The notes under the pieces are model-generated. The model searched no databases. It had not been told where the DNA came from and saw nothing but the letters and a program-made list of their open reading frames with translations. 5,488 bases of DNA from DATAWZ01 sp036266975 (GTDB lineage: Bacteria; Actinomycetota; Thermoleophilia; Solirubrobacterales; Solirubrobacteraceae). The stretch's first letter is position 1. Each line of letters opens with the position of its first letter. This document shows, one piece after another, positions 1 through 5,360 of this stretch. The stretch lies in contig DATAWZ010000132.1 of assembly GCA_036266975.1 (NCBI GenBank), positions 1 through 5,488 on the forward strand. The letters run 5' to 3'. Position numbers and translations under genes: made by a program.

Positions 1-1085
1 GCAACCGCGCGCGGGTGGGTCGCGAACCGGCGCGGCAGACGCACGCCGGCGCCGGCCCAGTCGATGCGCGCGGCGTTCTCGTTCATGTCCCCCGCGGCCG
101 GACAGGCCACGACGGCACAGCCGCTGGCCAGCGCTCGGACCACCGTGCCGTGCCCGGCGTGGCAGACGACGACGTCGCAGGCGTCCATCGACCGGGCGTA
201 GGAGAGCCACTCGACCACCCGCGCGTTGGCCGGGCGTGGCAGCGCCCGCGAAGGCAGCCGCCGGTTCCACGTCGCCAAGACGCGAACGGGCATCGGCCCG
301 AGGCCCTCGAGCGCGGCGCGCAGCAGCCGCTGCTCGGGATCCTGCGAGGTCGAGGGCGCCACGAGCACGACCGGGCCCTCGCCCGGCGGCGGCTCCTCGG
401 CCTGGGCGGGCGGCTCCCACAGCAGCGGTCCCACGACGTGCACGTGCGCCGGCCACGCGCGTGGGTATTCGAGTTGGGGGAAGGTCCCTACGAGCACGAG
501 CTCGCCGCTGATCCCGCCCAGGAGCCGATCGACGGGCGCCAGCCCGAGCCGCCGGCGCGTCTCGTTGAGCTCGCGCCGGCCGCGGCGAAGGCCGCCCCGG
601 GTGATCTGGTGCAGCCCGGTCCACAGCGTGCGCCCGGCGAGCGTACGAGGCAGGCGCGCCCCGAGCGAGTACACCGGTGCGCTCGCGGCCATGTCCGGGT
701 GCACGTGCGGGATCAGCGTCGCCGAGGGCACCCCGCACAGCTCGGCGGCCAGCGCGGGGGCGAGGGTGAGCACGTCGGCGACCACCGCGTGCGGGCGCAC
801 GGCCTCGACCAACGGCAGCGTCTCGCGCGTGGCCGGCACGACCGCCTCGTACGGCCGCAGCGGCTCGTCCATGCGCGGGAACACCGGGTACTCGGGCGCG
901 GCGGCGAACCGCATCCCCTCGGCGCGTGCCTCCTCGCCCCAGCGTCGCCAGGTCTGCAGATGCACCTCGTGGCCGCGCCGCACCAGCTCGCGGCCGAGCG
1001 CGATCATCGGGAACGCATGACCGGGGTCGCCGAAGGCGCCCAGGAGGAACCGCAGCCGTGAGGGCGCGCCGGCGCCGTCCGCCAT
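1..1085 (-). CDS. GT1/MGT-family glycosyltransferase, C-terminus cut by window edge
   Basis: The frame stays open from an ATG at 1085 to the left edge (361 codons, no stop), so the gene is partial at its 3' end; family members are usually near 400 residues. It likely moves a sugar from a nucleotide-sugar donor to a small lipophilic or natural-product acceptor in the cytosol. Residues 10-30 form the first Rossmann strand and loop with the motif GDPGHAFPM; H23 sits where GT1 enzymes carry the catalytic histidine. The C-terminal donor-binding segment is clear: C308-H309-A310-G311-H312-G313-T314, then a conserved Pro and D333-x-N335-x-N337, as in macrolide/YjiC-type enzymes. There is no signal peptide or membrane segment. 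The start lies 5 nt after the stop of the oxidoreductase gene and has no good Shine-Dalgarno, so translation is probably coupled to that gene. Acceptor and sugar cannot be told from sequence. Confidence 0.9.
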   Translation of the reverse strand, partial: MADGAGAPSRLRFLLGAFGDPGHAFPMIALGRELVRRGHEVHLQTWRRWGEEARAEGMRFAAAPEYPVFPRMDEPLRPYEAVVPATRETLPLVEAVRPHAVVADVLTLAPALAAELCGVPSATLIPHVHPDMAASAPVYSLGARLPRTLAGRTLWTGLHQITRGGLRRGRRELNETRRRLGLAPVDRLLGGISGELVLVGTFPQLEYPRAWPAHVHVVGPLLWEPPAQAEEPPPGEGPVVLVAPSTSQDPEQRLLRAALEGLGPMPVRVLATWNRRLPSRALPRPANARVVEWLSYARSMDACDVVVCHAGHGTVVRALASGCAVVACPAAGDMNENAARIDWAGAGVRLPRRFATHPRAV

Positions 1086-1090
1086 CGACG

Positions 1091-2128
1091 TCAGTCGGCC
1101 GCGAGCTCGGCGATGTGCCGCAGCTGCACGATGCGCTCGCCGCGATCGAACGAGACGGGCGTGACCACGAGCGTGCCGACCCCGGCCTCGCGGTAGGCGC
1201 GCAGGCGCTCGCGGACGCGGTCGCGCGGCCCGACCAGGCTGACGGTGTCGATCAGCTCGTCGGGGATCGCCGCCATCGCGTCGTCGTAGCGGCGCGCCAG
1301 GTAGTGGTCCTGGATGGTCTGCGCGGCGTCCTGGAAGCCATAGCCGGCGACCACCCGGTTGTAGAAGTTCTGCGCGCGCGAGCCCATGCCGCCGATGTAC
1401 AGGGCCAGGAACGGGCGCATCTTCTCGCGCGCCGCGGCGAGATCGTCGCTCACGCACACTTGCGCGGTGGGGGCGATGTCCAGGCCGCTGAGGTCGCGGC
1501 CCGTGCGCTGCGCGCCGGTCTGCAGCAGGGCGCGGAAGTCCGCGACGTGCTCGGGGGAGAACAGGGTGGGCATCCAGCCGTCGGCGATCTCGCCGGCCAG
1601 CTCGGTGTTGCGCGGGCCGATCGCGGCCAGGTAGATCGGGATCTGCTCCTGGACGGGCGCGATCGTCAGGTGCAGCGGCTTGCCCGGGCCGTCCGGGAGC
1701 GGCAGCTGCAGCGTCTCGCCCTCGTAGATCACCGGCTCGCGGCTGAGAGCCATCCGCACTACGGCCACATAGTCCCGGGTGCGGGCGAGCATGCGCGGAA
1801 AGCGCACGCCGTGCCAGCCCTCGGAGACCTGCGGGCCCGAGGTACCCACGCCGATGATCATCCGCCCGCCCGAGAGCTGGTCGAGCGTGGCGGCGGTCAT
1901 CGCGGTCATCGCCGCGCTGCGGCCCGGGATCTGGAAGATCCCGGCGCCCAGGCGGATGCGCGTGGTCTGCGCCGCGAGCCAGGCCAGCACGGTGGCCGCG
2001 TCCGAGCCGTAGGCCTCGGCCGTCCACACCGAGTCGTAGCCGAGCCGCTCGGCCTCCTGCACGATCGCGAGCTGATCTCCGCTGGAGAGGCCGAGACCCC
2101 AGTAACCGACGTGGACGCCGAGCTTCAT
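1091..2128 (-). CDS. LLM-class F420-dependent oxidoreductase (Rv3520c-like)
   Basis: This 345-residue protein has the luciferase-like monooxygenase TIM-barrel fold and probably uses coenzyme F420 for hydride transfer on an unknown substrate in the cytosol. It starts MKLGVHVGYWG, has TAEAYGSDA at about 36-44, LDQLSGGRMIIGVGTSGPQ around 82-100, a GEIADGWMP-type segment near 180 and FLALYIGGMG around 240. These blocks match, from memory, the mycobacterial Rv3520c subfamily (TIGR03559) closely and over the full length. The start is secure: an AAAGGAG ribosome site lies 9 nt upstream of the ATG. It is the first gene of a minus-strand pair with the glycosyltransferase, which begins 5 nt after its stop, so the two may act on one metabolite. 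F420 rather than FMN use is inferred from subfamily resemblance; the substrate is unknown. Confidence 0.93.
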   Translation of the reverse strand: MKLGVHVGYWGLGLSSGDQLAIVQEAERLGYDSVWTAEAYGSDAATVLAWLAAQTTRIRLGAGIFQIPGRSAAMTAMTAATLDQLSGGRMIIGVGTSGPQVSEGWHGVRFPRMLARTRDYVAVVRMALSREPVIYEGETLQLPLPDGPGKPLHLTIAPVQEQIPIYLAAIGPRNTELAGEIADGWMPTLFSPEHVADFRALLQTGAQRTGRDLSGLDIAPTAQVCVSDDLAAAREKMRPFLALYIGGMGSRAQNFYNRVVAGYGFQDAAQTIQDHYLARRYDDAMAAIPDELIDTVSLVGPRDRVRERLRAYREAGVGTLVVTPVSFDRGERIVQLRHIAELAAD

Positions 2129-2137
2129 CGTGCAATT

Positions 2138-2144
2138 CTCCTTT
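2138..2144 (-). promoter_or_regulatory. Shine-Dalgarno of the F420 oxidoreductase gene
   Basis: Read on the minus strand this is AAAGGAG, 9 nt before the ATG at 2128. It is one of the best ribosome sites in the window and fixes the start. The downstream glycosyltransferase has no comparable site, which supports coupled translation of the pair. Confidence 0.8.
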
Positions 2145-2181
2145 CACCGGCAGGGAATCGGTGGCGCGGCGAGAGGTCGCG

Positions 2182-2189
2182 CTTATACT
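2182..2189. promoter_or_regulatory. Possible shared -10 core of divergent promoters
   Basis: The 105-nt gap between the divergent genes is GC-rich except for an isolated CTTATACT. Read on the plus strand it offers TATACT (2184-2189), which would start a transcript near 2196, about 38 nt before the orphan gene. Read on the minus strand it offers TATAAG (2182-2187), which would start one near 2175, giving a leader of about 47 nt for the oxidoreductase gene. No convincing -35 hexamer stands at 16-18 nt on either side, so this rests on the AT-rich island alone. Confidence 0.35.
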
Positions 2190-2233
2190 CGGCGCCGCCG
2201 CTGCCCTGCGCGGGTGGCAGCCCCCAACAGCCT

Positions 2234-2836
2234 ATGTCACGCCGCCGAACGCTCAACAAGATCGAGGCTCTGCGCCGGTCGATCGACTGCCTGCCGACCA
2301 ACACGCGGCTGGCGATGCTCGACGGAGTTCGCTCGAACGCGATCATCGTCGGCGCCTACACCGACCGTCGCGGCATCTGCCCGATGCTCGCCGCCCATCG
2401 CTGCGGCGGGCGCACGAGCTTCCTGAGCTTCGCCAAGTCCTGGGATCGCTTCACCGACGCGCGCGGACGCGCCCGGCGCGCCACGCGGCGCGAGCTGAAC
2501 ATCCTCATCGCCCACCTCGAGGCGAGCCTGCTCGCCGAGGAGCACGCCGACCTGCAGCAGGCGATCGCCGATCACAAGGCGCTTCAGGCGCAGCGTCGCC
2601 GGCCCGCCCAGCGGGTGCGGCGCGACTCGGGCCGCGTGCGCCCCGGCGATCCGGACCGCTCGCACGAGCTGCGCGAACGCGGCGGCTGGGCCTGGACGCG
2701 CGTATTCCGCCGGCTGGACGACTACGAGCGCGCGCTGTCGCGGGTGCAGGCCGAGCGCGACGCGCTGCTGGAGGAGCATCGCCGGCTCGAGCGCACGCAT
2801 GGGGGCACAAGCGAGCACGAGTTCGAGCTCGTCTGA
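2234..2836 (+). CDS. Hypothetical basic protein with C-terminal coiled coil (200 aa)
   Basis: I cannot assign a function. The protein is 200 residues, rich in Arg, with no signal peptide or membrane segment, so probably cytosolic. Residues 1-75 look like a folded domain: a basic helical start (MSRRRTLNKIEALRRS), then LAMLDGVRSN, YTDRRGICPMLAAHRCGG and FLSFAKSWDRF. It holds C19, C49, H55 and C57, too loosely placed to claim a metal site. Residues about 76-125 are a charged helix, 126-150 an Arg-rich probably disordered linker, and 155-190 a heptad-like coiled coil (FRRLDDYERAL onward). From memory, similar proteins occur as hypotheticals in Thermoleophilia. The ATG is the only good in-frame start, but no Shine-Dalgarno precedes it. 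The gene is divergent from the oxidoreductase and convergent with the DUF4333 gene, so it is probably transcribed alone. Confidence 0.82.
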   Translation: MSRRRTLNKIEALRRSIDCLPTNTRLAMLDGVRSNAIIVGAYTDRRGICPMLAAHRCGGRTSFLSFAKSWDRFTDARGRARRATRRELNILIAHLEASLLAEEHADLQQAIADHKALQAQRRRPAQRVRRDSGRVRPGDPDRSHELRERGGWAWTRVFRRLDDYERALSRVQAERDALLEEHRRLERTHGGTSEHEFELV

Positions 2837-2845
2837 GGCCGGGCC

Positions 2846-2859
2846 GGCCCGTGCGGGCC
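2846..2859. terminator. GC-rich hairpin between convergent genes
   Basis: GGCCC and GGGCC arms enclose a GTGC loop in the 28-nt gap between two convergent stop codons (2836 and 2865). It overlaps another palindrome, GGGCCGGCCC at 2841-2850. Neither side has a T-tract, so intrinsic termination is uncertain. The position suits a bidirectional terminator. Confidence 0.4.
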
Positions 2860-2864
2860 CCCGA

Positions 2865-3170
2865 CTACTTGACGAACTGCACGTCGTCGAGGTTGCCCTT
2901 GTTGTCGGACTGGACCCCGACGACGTGTCCCTTGGTCCCGTCGGTCGCCACGGCCGAGCACGTGTAGGGCTTGCCCTTGTCCGGCGGGTAGTTGCTCGGG
3001 CAGGAGATGCTCTTGATCTTCCCCCGGTACTTGGGCGTGGCGTCGATCACCCGCATGAGCGCCTGCTCCTCGCCCTTCGGGTTCAGGTACACGGGCTGGT
3101 GGCACGCGCTGAGCGCGAGCGCGCACACCGCGCTCGCCCCGACCGCGGCCACGCCGCGCCGCGGGCTCAC
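2865..3170 (-). CDS. Small DUF4333-like secreted lipoprotein
   Basis: A 101-residue protein beginning at GTG 3170. Its start overlaps the SDR stop codon as GTGA, and this start also places a proper lipoprotein signal at the N-terminus: basic SPRRG, a hydrophobic stretch at 7-19, and lipobox L20-S21-A22-C23. The protein should therefore be exported, lipidated on C23 and held on the outer face of the membrane. The mature part of about 78 residues has the DUF4333 pattern: SCP at 56-58, GKPYTC at 66-71, then ATDGT and QSDNKGN. C57 and C71 probably form a disulfide. The molecular role of DUF4333 is unknown. A longer frame upstream (to 3338) lies wholly inside the SDR gene in another phase and is Arg/Gly-rich, so I reject that extension. 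It is the second gene of a two-gene unit with the SDR. Confidence 0.85.
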   Translation of the reverse strand: MSPRRGVAAVGASAVCALALSACHQPVYLNPKGEEQALMRVIDATPKYRGKIKSISCPSNYPPDKGKPYTCSAVATDGTKGHVVGVQSDNKGNLDDVQFVK

Positions 3171-3886
3171 GTCTCGGCCCCCGGGCGCTCGAAGATGATC
3201 TCGGGCACGACGCAGCGGTGCGAGAGGCGCAGCAGGAAGCGCACCCCCTCGGCCACGTCCGCGGCGGTGATCATCTCCGCGGGAGCGACCTCGCCCTTGA
3301 TGAAATCGGTCATTGCCGTATCCACGAACGCGGGGCACAGGGCGCAGGAACGGATCCCGCGCGTGGCCAGCTCCTTATTCATGGACTCGGTGTAGCCGAC
3401 GATCCCGTGTTTGGTCGCCGAGTAGACCGACAGCCACGGCACGCCGCGCTTGCCGGTGATCGACGCGGTGTTGATCACCAGCGCGCCGTCCTGCGTCCCG
3501 GCGCGCTCGAGCAGGGGCATCGCCTCGCGGTAGCAGAGGATGAGCGCGCGTAGGTTCACGGCGAGTTGGGTGTCGAGGTGGCGGGTGACGATCTCGCCCG
3601 CCGCCTGGCCCATGCCCACGCCGGCGTTGTTGACCAGCACGTCCAGGCGGCCGTACCGCCGCTCGTGCGCGGCGACCAGCTCCCGTACGGCGTCCTCCTC
3701 GGCGACGTTCCCGGCCACGCTGCTGACCTCGAACCCCTCGGCGGCGAGCGATCGAACCGCGGCGTCGAGCTTCTCCTCGCGCCGGCCGTGCATCGTCACC
3801 GCGTGGCCCTCCTGCGCGAGCACGCGCGCGATCGCCAGCCCGATACCGCTCGACGCCCCCGTCACGATCGCTGCGCGCGTTGTCAT
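3167..3886 (-). CDS. Classical short-chain dehydrogenase/reductase (SDR)
   Basis: A 239-residue single-domain SDR, a typical length for the classical type, that likely interconverts a hydroxyl and a carbonyl with NAD(P)(H) in the cytosol. The nucleotide-binding motif T9-G-A-S-S-G-I-G16 follows the first strand; N86-N-A-G89 is present, and the catalytic tetrad reads N111, S142, Y155, K159. R35 and R36 after the second strand favour NADP(H). Two departures from the usual pattern: N60-V61 where an Asp-Val normally holds the adenine, and P-A-F-V where PG is common. The substrate is unknown; FabG-like and 3-oxoacyl reductase labels would be guesses. ATG 3886 is the first usable start, since an in-frame TGA lies shortly upstream. 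It has no Shine-Dalgarno, and a promoter-like pair sits so close that the message may be leaderless. It overlaps the downstream lipoprotein gene by 4 nt. Confidence 0.93.
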   Translation of the reverse strand: MTTRAAIVTGASSGIGLAIARVLAQEGHAVTMHGRREEKLDAAVRSLAAEGFEVSSVAGNVAEEDAVRELVAAHERRYGRLDVLVNNAGVGMGQAAGEIVTRHLDTQLAVNLRALILCYREAMPLLERAGTQDGALVINTASITGKRGVPWLSVYSATKHGIVGYTESMNKELATRGIRSCALCPAFVDTAMTDFIKGEVAPAEMITAADVAEGVRFLLRLSHRCVVPEIIFERPGAET

Positions 3887-3892
3887 CGCCCG

Positions 3893-3920
3893 GTATCAAA
3901 GCAGCATCGGTCCGAGTCAC
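3893..3920 (-). promoter_or_regulatory. Candidate leaderless promoter of the SDR gene
   Basis: On the minus strand GTGACT (3920-3915, four of six matches to TTGACA), a 16-nt spacer and TGATAC (3898-3893) are followed by six bases and then the ATG. The predicted transcript start falls on the A of the ATG. Leaderless messages are common in actinobacteria, and the gene lacks a Shine-Dalgarno, which fits. Confidence 0.45.
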
Positions 3921-3924
3921 GGAA

Positions 3925-3957
3925 GTATGGTCCGGGTAGAGCGAAGGCGGTATGGTC
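3925..3957 (+). repeat. Direct repeat GTATGGTC x2 in a divergent promoter region
   Basis: The 8-mer GTATGGTC occurs at 3925-3932 and 3950-3957, 25 nt start to start, between the divergent SDR and SnoaL-like genes. Each copy contains TATGGT, a passable -10 (the second would give a leader of about 35 nt for the SnoaL-like gene). The pair could instead be binding sites for a regulator. No strong -35 is visible for either copy. Confidence 0.4.
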
Positions 3958-3997
3958 ATCTCGACGCGCGTTGTGGCGCGTTGGAGGAGAGAGAGAA

Positions 3998-4390
3998 TTG
4001 ACCGACGCAGAGATCGTTTCGCGCCTCGTCCGTGCGTTCAACGGGCACGACCTGGATGGCGTGCTCGCGCTTGTCGACGAGAAGGTCGAGCTGTCGGCCG
4101 AGGGACTCGACGCGCCCGAGAGTCCGCTGGCGCCGGCGATCGCCGGCCGCTTGCGCGCCGAGCTCGAGGGTCTGATGCGCGGAGCGCGCTTCACGGCGCT
4201 GGGCCTGATCGAGGCCGCGGGCACCGTGCTGTTGTCCGGTCGCGTCGAGGTCCTGGGCGAGCACGGCCGCGAGCTGACGGTGAGCCTGTCGATCGGCGTG
4301 CGGCGGGGCACGATCGTGCGCGTCGCGCTGCGGGTGACCGGCGAGCGGGGCGCCGCGCCGGCCGAGGCGCCCGCGCTCGCGCTTCACTGA
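3998..4390 (+). CDS. NTF2/SnoaL-like small protein
   Basis: A 130-residue protein with the order of an NTF2-like cone fold. An N-terminal helix (DAEIVSRLVRAFNGHDLDGVLALV, about 3-26) ends in the family's xGDLDxxLALxD-type turn. It is followed by a strand with VEL, a middle helix over GRLRAELEGLMRG, and alternating strands from about residue 65 to 110. The last 20 residues are an Ala/Pro-rich tail. Members act as small isomerases, hydrolases or ligand-binding domains; no catalytic set is evident here and the usual aromatic after the first helix is missing, so function is open. The TTG start at 3998 is chosen because GGAGG lies at 3983-3987, 10 nt upstream; another in-frame TTG at 3971 has no such site. 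It is divergent from the SDR and probably a single-gene unit. Confidence 0.8.
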   Translation: MTDAEIVSRLVRAFNGHDLDGVLALVDEKVELSAEGLDAPESPLAPAIAGRLRAELEGLMRGARFTALGLIEAAGTVLLSGRVEVLGEHGRELTVSLSIGVRRGTIVRVALRVTGERGAAPAEAPALALH

Positions 4391-4425
4391 CTCGAGCGCG
4401 GCCGGACACCACCGAGCAAGGCCGG

Positions 4426-4442
4426 GGCGCGGCAGCCGCGCC
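4426..4442 (+). terminator. GC hairpin after the SnoaL-like gene
   Basis: GGCGCGG and CCGCGCC form a perfect 7-bp stem with a CAG loop, 35 nt after the stop codon and 22 nt before the tRNA. No T-tract follows. It may end the SnoaL-like transcript or simply be a GC-rich palindrome. Confidence 0.4.
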
Positions 4443-4464
4443 GGCGTGTACCGTGAGCGCGCCC

Positions 4465-4537
4465 GGGCCAGTAGCTCAGCGGTGAGAGCAGCGGGCTCAT
4501 AACCCGACAGGCGCAGGTTCGAATCCTGCCTGGCCCA
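4465..4537 (+). tRNA. tRNA with anticodon CAT (Met elongator or Ile2)
   Basis: A full cloverleaf of 73 nt can be drawn: acceptor GGGCCAG/CTGGCCC (all 7 paired), D stem GCTC/GAGC with an 8-nt loop, anticodon stem GCGGG/CCCGA with loop CTCATAA (anticodon CAT at 4498-4500), a 5-nt variable loop, T stem GCAGG/CCTGC with loop TTCGAAT, and discriminator A. CCA is not encoded. A paired G1:C72 and a C11:G24 pair argue against an initiator, although three G:C pairs (29-31 with 39-41) in the anticodon stem are an initiator trait. C4:G69 and C5:G68 fit the lysidine-modified tRNA-Ile2 that TilS recognises. Position 27:43 is a G-A mismatch. Met elongator and Ile2 cannot be separated by eye. Confidence 0.92.
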
Positions 4538-4553
4538 CATGACGCGAGCACGC

Positions 4554-4579
4554 CCTGCCGAGCGCCGGCGCTCGACAGG
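4554..4579 (+). terminator. Strong palindromic hairpin after the tRNA
   Basis: CGAGCGCC and GGCGCTCG (4559-4574) make a perfect 16-nt palindrome. It is extended, after one C-A mismatch, by CCTG/CAGG (4554-4557 and 4576-4579). It lies 16 nt after the tRNA 3' end, where a terminator or processing structure is expected. The following bases are not T-rich. Confidence 0.55.
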
Positions 4580-4750
4580 AACACCTCCTGGCCCCGGCAG
4601 GTGGCCACGTTCCTCGCCCGCGAGCTGACCCAGGAGTCGCCACGAATGTTCGACTGCGTGCGCACTCGGATCTTCCGCCTGCCGACGCCGTTGTTCTGGT
4701 CCCCGGGCGCCGCCGATCTCACCCGATCCGCCCGGCTGCTGACCTTCGCC
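4580..4750. other. Gap with no supported gene
   Basis: I see no convincing gene on either strand. A 62-codon plus-strand frame (4601-4789) starts at a GTG without a ribosome site, has no recognisable motif and would run through the sigma-B-type promoter. The opposite strand is a shadow of the tRNA region. A weak imperfect hairpin (CCTG/CAGG arms) lies just after the tRNA palindrome. Confidence 0.5.
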
Positions 4751-4751
4751 G

Positions 4752-4777
4752 GTTTGCCCCGATTCTGCGAGGGGTAT
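4752..4777 (+). promoter_or_regulatory. Sigma-B/sigma-F-type promoter of the anti-sigma gene
   Basis: GTTT (4752-4755), a 16-nt spacer and GGGTAT (4772-4777) match the general-stress sigma promoter pattern known from Bacillus SigB, mycobacterial SigF and Streptomyces SigB (GTTT, about 15-17 nt, GGGTA). The predicted start is A4784. The gene it serves encodes an RsbW-like anti-sigma factor, so feedback by its own sigma factor is a natural reading. Confidence 0.7.
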
Positions 4778-4785
4778 TCCCGGAA

Positions 4786-4812
4786 ATGAGCGGTTATTTG
4801 ATGGAGGCGTGA
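4786..4812 (+). CDS. Possible 8-codon leader ORF (MSGYLMEA)
   Basis: An ATG lies about 2 nt after the predicted transcript start, so it would be translated leaderless if used. It reads MSGYLMEA and stops at TGA 4810-4812, which overlaps the ATG at 4812 as TGATG. That second ATG is in frame with the anti-sigma gene and has GGAGG at 4803-4807. The arrangement suits coupled translation but could be chance in so short a stretch. Confidence 0.3.
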   Translation: MSGYLMEA

Positions 4813-4821
4813 TGATCAGCC

Positions 4822-4844
4822 GCCGGCGGCGCAGGGCCGCCGGC
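4822..4844 (+). promoter_or_regulatory. GC stem-loop in the anti-sigma gene leader
   Basis: GCCGGCGGC and GCCGCCGGC form a perfect 9-bp stem with a 5-nt loop (GCAGG). The stem ends 6 nt before the AGGAGG ribosome site. The left arm can also pair with itself as GCCGCCGGCGGC (4819-4830), so two folds compete. It could modulate translation or cause attenuation; no T-tract follows. Confidence 0.5.
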
Positions 4845-4850
4845 TCTCAT

Positions 4851-4856
4851 AGGAGG
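4851..4856 (+). promoter_or_regulatory. Shine-Dalgarno deciding the anti-sigma start
   Basis: AGGAGG stands 6 nt before TTG 4863, 12 nt before GTG 4869 and 15 nt before ATG 4872. The spacing favours the TTG. Confidence 0.7.
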
Positions 4857-4862
4857 AACCGA

Positions 4863-5351
4863 TTGCCGGTGATGACTTCGTCCGAAGGGGGAACTCCGGA
4901 TCCTGTTCCGGTGCGTGTGGTGTCCCCGTCGGGCGCGGCCCAGACGGTCACCGAGGCACCGCTCGCGGTGGCCGACCGAAGCCACCTCGAACTCGACCTG
5001 GCCGCAGTTCCGTCGGCGATCGGCGCGGCTCGCCATCGCACCGCCGCCTGGCTTGAAGGCCACGGCGTCGCCGAGGAGGACGTCGAGGACCTCAAGCTGA
5101 TGGTCAGCGAGGCGGCGAGCAACGCGGTGCGCCACGCCTATCCCGACGGTCCCGGGTCGCTGATCGTCACGCTCGAGCTGCGCGACGGCGAGGTGTGGCT
5201 GCAGGTCGCCGACCACGGCGAGTGGCGGCCACAGGAGGCCAGCCGGCCCGGCTGGGGGCTGTGCCTGCTCGACCAGCTCTCCGAGCGGCTGCAGGTCGAG
5301 CGCGCGCCCGGCGGCACCGTCGTGCGGGCCACGCGGCGTCTGTCCGTCTAG
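4863..5351 (+). CDS. RsbW-like anti-sigma regulatory factor (HATPase_c_2)
   Basis: A 162-residue cytosolic protein with a GHKL histidine-kinase-like ATPase fold. Such proteins bind a general-stress sigma factor and phosphorylate a STAS anti-anti-sigma partner. Residues 1-40 are a variable tail. The domain runs from about 41 to 160: a helix at 50-65, the N-box E83-A-A-S-N87-A-V-R-H91, the G1 box D117-H-G119, and a short G2 box G130-W-G-L133 where GRGL is more usual. E83 and N87 are the expected Mg-ATP residues, so ATP binding should be intact. TTG 4863 is chosen because AGGAGG lies 6 nt upstream; an in-frame ATG at 4812 (GGAGG 4 nt upstream) would add an Arg-rich 17-residue extension encoded by the leader hairpin. 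No partner sigma or STAS gene is in the window. A sigma-B-type promoter precedes it. Confidence 0.88.
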   Translation: MPVMTSSEGGTPDPVPVRVVSPSGAAQTVTEAPLAVADRSHLELDLAAVPSAIGAARHRTAAWLEGHGVAEEDVEDLKLMVSEAASNAVRHAYPDGPGSLIVTLELRDGEVWLQVADHGEWRPQEASRPGWGLCLLDQLSERLQVERAPGGTVVRATRRLSV

Positions 5352-5360
5352 TGGCACCTC

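Noticed and set aside
15..1061. Long plus-strand frames over the glycosyltransferase
   Set aside because: Low-complexity Arg/Ala/Pro translations with no motifs; the minus strand encodes a clear GT1 enzyme with catalytic His and HAGHGT motifs.
926..2233. Plus-strand extension of the 200-residue gene far upstream, antisense to the F420 oxidoreductase
   Set aside because: It is the GC-rich shadow of the oxidoreductase; the real N-terminus begins at ATG 2234, where the recognisable protein sequence starts.
4465..4537. tRNA as an integrase attachment site
   Set aside because: No integrase gene and no repeated copy of the tRNA 3' end is visible in the window.
3956..4722. Minus-strand frames containing RQDSNLRLSGYEPAALTAELLA and GRIRTCACRVMSPLLSPLSY
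   Set aside because: These are reverse-strand translations of the tRNA gene at 4465-4537, a well-known source of false proteins in databases.
4601..4789. 62-codon plus-strand frame between tRNA and anti-sigma gene
   Set aside because: No ribosome site or motif, and it runs through the sigma-B-type promoter.
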